Assembly: GCF_910592395.1 (NCBI RefSeq)
Contig: NC_088326.1
Location: 4,405,001 to 4,469,000 of the forward strand
DNA: 64,000 nt
Direction of reading: 5' to 3'
Origin: Lineus longissimus
Lineage: Eukaryota; Nemertea; Pilidiophora; Heteronemertea; Lineidae
A program made the position numbers and the translations under genes. The notes under the pieces were generated by a model that had not been told where the DNA came from, searched no databases, and was given only the letters and a program-made list of their open reading frames with translations. Below, one piece after another: positions 60,967 to 64,000 of this stretch (the stretch's first letter is position 1; the number at the start of each line of letters is the position of its first letter).

Positions 60967-63579
60967 TCCGATAAGGGTAACCTTTCTTTATTCTCCACAC
61001 GCTCCGAGAGATGGTGGGAACGGTGTCAAACTGTAGTTGCAGGTGATTTGAACATCCATCTTGACAAAGTTGATGACCTCAATGTCCGTCGGTTAAATGA
61101 CATTTTTGAAAGCGTTGGGTTAGTCCAGATCGTGAACAGTCCTACACACAAAAAGGGTCACATTCTGGACCCGGTAGCTGTCCCAAAGACTGCTGCACCT
61201 TTATTGGAGTCGCAGATGGTCGGTCATGGATACGCAGTCACGCCTCAATCAGCATTCAACTTACAAGTGTCAAACATGTGTCTCTCCGATCACTACCTTG
61301 TTTCATTTGAATTGCCCGATAAATGTCAAAAGGACAAAGCACGTAAACCTTCAAAAGTTGTCACCAGGGACATCAAACGCGTTGATAGGGATGAGTTCTC
61401 CCATGATGTTGTTAGTTCCTTTCAAAAGCATGTTCCCATGCGCGCGAGCGATGTGGCAGAAAGCCTGAACGAGGCTCTCAGCTCTGCATTGGATAAACAT
61501 GCACCGAAACGGATGAGCAAACCGAGAGTACGCAAACCAGACCCTTGGATGACCAAGGAAATCCTGGCAGCCCGTGCGTTACGTAGACGTCTGGAATCTC
61601 GCTGGAGAACGACGAAACTAACGGTTCACAAGGAAATGTTTATGGACCAAGTGAAGGCCACAAGCGCCTCCATTAAGAATGCAAAACAAGATTTCTATGT
61701 GACTAAACTTTCCGACAAACGGGGCTCCCAGCGTGAGCTCTTTAGTGCTTTCGTGAACTTGACTCGTTCCTCTTCTGGACCTCAGAACCAGGCCGCTACT
61801 GGTACTGCCGATATTGACTGTGCGAATAGATTTGCGAACTATTTTGATAAGAAGATCATGACAATACGGCAACATCTTGATAAGTGTGAAGAAACATATA
61901 AACCTTCTTCAAGAATACCACGGACATCCAACATGGTTTTGTCCGACTTCCAACCTACTACGACAGCAGAATTGGAAAAGATTATAAGGTCCACCCCAGT
62001 TAAAACATCTACACTGGACCCCATTCCTTCCACACTTTTGAAGGATGTATTGCCGAATATACTACCATCCTTGGTCCAGCTTATCAACTACTCTTTGTCA
62101 ACCGGGGAATTTCCTGACAATATGAAACTTGCAATCATAACTCCTATTTTGAAAAAGAAGGGAGCGGATGAGTCCGAGCTTAAGAACTATCGACCCGTCT
62201 CCAATTTGTCGTACTTTTCAAAGCTCCTCGAACGTGTGGTAGCAGCCAGGCTCCACAGCCATCTGGCGGCAAGCAATATGTACTACCCAAATCAATCTGC
62301 TTACCGCCCACGCCATAGTGTGGAGACTGCGCTGCTATCCATTACCAACAGCGTTCTTGAGAGCTTCGACAAAAGAGACGGTGTCGCAATGGTTCTCTTG
62401 GACTTATCCGCTGCCTTCGACACAATCGATCACAAGATCATGATATCACGTCTACAAACTGTTTTTGGTATCCAGGGCAGTGCGCTCTCATGGTTTGAAT
62501 CATACCTGTCTGATCGTCAATTTAGGGTCAAGGTCGGCTCTAGTTTGTCCGACACCTACAAGTTGCAGTCTGGTGTACCCCAAGGAAGTGTTCTGGGGCC
62601 ATTACTTTTTTCATGCTACACCTACCCATTGGATGAGATCATTGCCAATCACGATATTAGCGGCCATTTTTACGCTGACGACACACAGAGCTGGCACGCG
62701 TTCAGCTTTTATGACTCTACCTCACTAGCCCAAGTGATCACTAAAATTGAACACTGTCTAAGCGATGTGCGCCTTTGGATGATGGAGAATAAGCTCAAAC
62801 TAAACGACTTAAAAACAGAGTTTTTACTGCTTCGTTCTCCTTATCAAAATGACAAGTTACTGTTCAGTGATGTCTGTCTCAAAATCGGTGATGCAGAAAT
62901 TCGTTCAAGCGAGTCGGCGCGCAATCTCGGGGTGCTTTTTGACAATAACCTTACTTTTCACAAACAAATATCACAGGTTGTTTCGTCCGGGTTCTTTTAC
63001 CTGCGCAAGATTGCGTCAGTCAAGAAATATCTACCTGAAGACCTTTTAGGTAATCTTGTACATGCTTTTATTACATCTAGACTCGATTTTGGTAACTCAT
63101 TGTACTATGGTCTCCCTCTCTGTGAAATTAACCGCCTCCAGAAACTTCAAAACCAAGCAGCCAGACTCTTGACGGGTACTAGAAAATATGATCACATCAC
63201 GCCTGTTTTATATGACCTTCATTGGCTCCCCGTTCAACAACGTATTAAGTTCAAAATGTTAACCTTCGCTTTCAAAGCCGTGCAGGGCACCGGCCCCAAC
63301 TATCTTCAGCTTCCACTCCAGCGTCTTAGGCAGGGAACCAGAGCTCACTCGGCTCCTGCCCTGGAGTGGAAACGTTCCAAAAAAGTCACTGCTGGTGATA
63401 GAGCTTTTGGGGTCTGTGCTCCGCGGCTTTGGAATGCATTGCCCACACATCTTAGGCAGATTGTATGTTTTAAAAGTTTTAAACAATGCATCAAGACATA
63501 TTTGTTTAAGGAAGCCTTTATCACTGATTGTTTTAACTATGTTTTAAACTGTCCTGTAATTGTTTTAATCATGTTTTAA
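60967..63579 (+). CDS. LINE ORF2: partial endonuclease and reverse transcriptase
   Basis: The frame is open from 60967. It begins inside the APE-type endonuclease at TVVVAGDLNIHLDK, followed by SPTHKKGHILD and CLSDHYLVSFEL. RT motifs follow in order: LKNYRPVSNLSYFSKLLERV, LLDLSAAFDTIDH, GVPQGSVLGPLLF and catalytic FYADDTQ at about 62668. The tail LQNQAARLLTGTRKYDHITP and LHWLPVQQRIKFK is typical of the CR1/L2/Rex group. It ends at TAA 63577-63579. The N-terminal half of the endonuclease is missing, so it cannot be autonomous, but the rest has no stop or frameshift, so the insertion is probably young. Confidence 0.92.
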   Translation, partial: SDKGNLSLFSTRSERWWERCQTVVAGDLNIHLDKVDDLNVRRLNDIFESVGLVQIVNSPTHKKGHILDPVAVPKTAAPLLESQMVGHGYAVTPQSAFNLQVSNMCLSDHYLVSFELPDKCQKDKARKPSKVVTRDIKRVDRDEFSHDVVSSFQKHVPMRASDVAESLNEALSSALDKHAPKRMSKPRVRKPDPWMTKEILAARALRRRLESRWRTTKLTVHKEMFMDQVKATSASIKNAKQDFYVTKLSDKRGSQRELFSAFVNLTRSSSGPQNQAATGTADIDCANRFANYFDKKIMTIRQHLDKCEETYKPSSRIPRTSNMVLSDFQPTTTAELEKIIRSTPVKTSTLDPIPSTLLKDVLPNILPSLVQLINYSLSTGEFPDNMKLAIITPILKKKGADESELKNYRPVSNLSYFSKLLERVVAARLHSHLAASNMYYPNQSAYRPRHSVETALLSITNSVLESFDKRDGVAMVLLDLSAAFDTIDHKIMISRLQTVFGIQGSALSWFESYLSDRQFRVKVGSSLSDTYKLQSGVPQGSVLGPLLFSCYTYPLDEIIANHDISGHFYADDTQSWHAFSFYDSTSLAQVITKIEHCLSDVRLWMMENKLKLNDLKTEFLLLRSPYQNDKLLFSDVCLKIGDAEIRSSESARNLGVLFDNNLTFHKQISQVVSSGFFYLRKIASVKKYLPEDLLGNLVHAFITSRLDFGNSLYYGLPLCEINRLQKLQNQAARLLTGTRKYDHITPVLYDLHWLPVQQRIKFKMLTFAFKAVQGTGPNYLQLPLQRLRQGTRAHSAPALEWKRSKKVTAGDRAFGVCAPRLWNALPTHLRQIVCFKSFKQCIKTYLFKEAFITDCFNYVLNCPVIVLIMF

Positions 63580-63660
63580 ATGTCTTTCCTATTATTACTG
63601 TATGAATGTACTTTTGTAAAGCGCTACTGGCAATTAATTTTTAAGTGGCGCTATAAAAAT

Positions 63661-63665
63661 AATAA

Positions 63666-63701
<36 letters not shown>

Positions 63702-63702
63702 T
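63661..63702 (+). repeat. (ATT)n microsatellite, LINE 3' tail
   Basis: About 14 ATT units directly after AATAATAAATT, as expected for the short-repeat tail of CR1/L2-like elements. Confidence 0.95.
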
Positions 63703-64000
63703 GTGTTTCGCAATTAAAATTGATAGCTTAACTATTACTGGCTTCCTGCCCACACACAAAGATAACTTTGTATTGTCAATGGACAAGATTGTGACAAGTT
63801 GAGACCAGCAGGGGCATTTTACCCATTATTTTCAAACTTGCTTTCTCAACGTCCGTGGGTACTCCCGGGGTTTATACTTGTATGTGGAGGGGGTAATCGG
63901 GGGAGGGGGGAGGGGGGGGGGGGGGGTAATGCCTGCGAGAGGACAGAGGGCCATTGCAGGCTGTTTCGCGTTTTAGAGGGCCTGAAACATGGCAGATGGG
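63703..64000. other. 3' edge of window with poly-G tract
   Basis: 63892-63926 is almost all G with a few A and T. No gene is visible. Such tracts are prone to sequencing length error. Confidence 0.7.

Larger units (their letters stand above)
60967..63702 (+). mobile_element. 5'-truncated CR1/L2-like non-LTR retrotransposon
   Basis: Runs from within the endonuclease domain through RT to a 3' UTR (TGTAAAGCGCTACTGGC, GGCGCTATAAAAATAATAAA) and an (ATT)n tail at 63661-63702. ATTATTTG occurs at 60959-60966 and near the end of the ATT tail, a possible but ambiguous target duplication. Confidence 0.9.

Overview
This is animal nuclear DNA, most likely from a marine invertebrate. Two intron-rich, conserved animal genes are recognisable, and the rest is AT-leaning sequence dense in DNA-transposon miniatures (MITEs), tRNA-derived SINEs, a DIRS retrotransposon, a LINE, microsatellites and minisatellites. 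I see no bacterial operons, CRISPR array, rRNA or convincing stand-alone tRNA gene. The phylum cannot be fixed by reading alone; a mollusc-like or other spiralian, or an invertebrate deuterostome, would fit.

Layout. 0.9-5.65 kb (+): complete seven-exon DNAJC27 (RBJ), a Rab-like GTPase with a C-terminal J domain. 5.7-16.9 kb: intergenic, filled with MITEs (pogo-like, piggyBac-like with TTAA duplications, foldbacks), two SINE copies and minisatellites. 16.95-18.40 kb: a Helitron-like element with a microsatellite and terminal hairpin. 18.41-24.96 kb: an apparently intact DIRS-type tyrosine-recombinase retrotransposon on the minus strand (gag-like, RT/RNase H and YR frames, inverted termini, internal complementary region). 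25.3-51.2 kb (-): a complete nine-coding-exon SLCO/OATP organic-anion transporter whose introns hold many repeats. 51-60.9 kb: minisatellites, MITEs, a decayed pogo/Tigger transposase, and a Myb/SANT-like ORF cut by a hAT-type insertion. 60.97-63.7 kb (+): a 5'-truncated CR1/L2-like LINE with an open 843-codon frame.

The most unusual signal is repeated tandem duplication of exon 3' ends together with their splice donors. It occurs in both host genes: 33 bp at DNAJC27 exon 1, a fragment at exon 4, 43-bp units at SLCO exon 6, and thirteen 123-bp units at SLCO exon 4. DNAJC27 intron 3 also carries six 82-bp units, each readable as a 60-nt exon-like block plus a 22-nt GT...AG block. The SLCO exon-4 array is split 4+9 by a 4,045-bp TAA-flanked transposon; deleting it plus one TAA restores the 123-bp register exactly. 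Inside that transposon lies a Helitron-like element holding nested TAA/TTA-flanked elements and a small two-exon gene-like unit with CCAAT and E2F-like motifs and a poly(A) signal, which I could not identify.

The two host genes are convergent, separated by the DIRS and Helitron-like elements, and show no functional link. Family assignments come from motifs I can read in the translations; no database search was possible.
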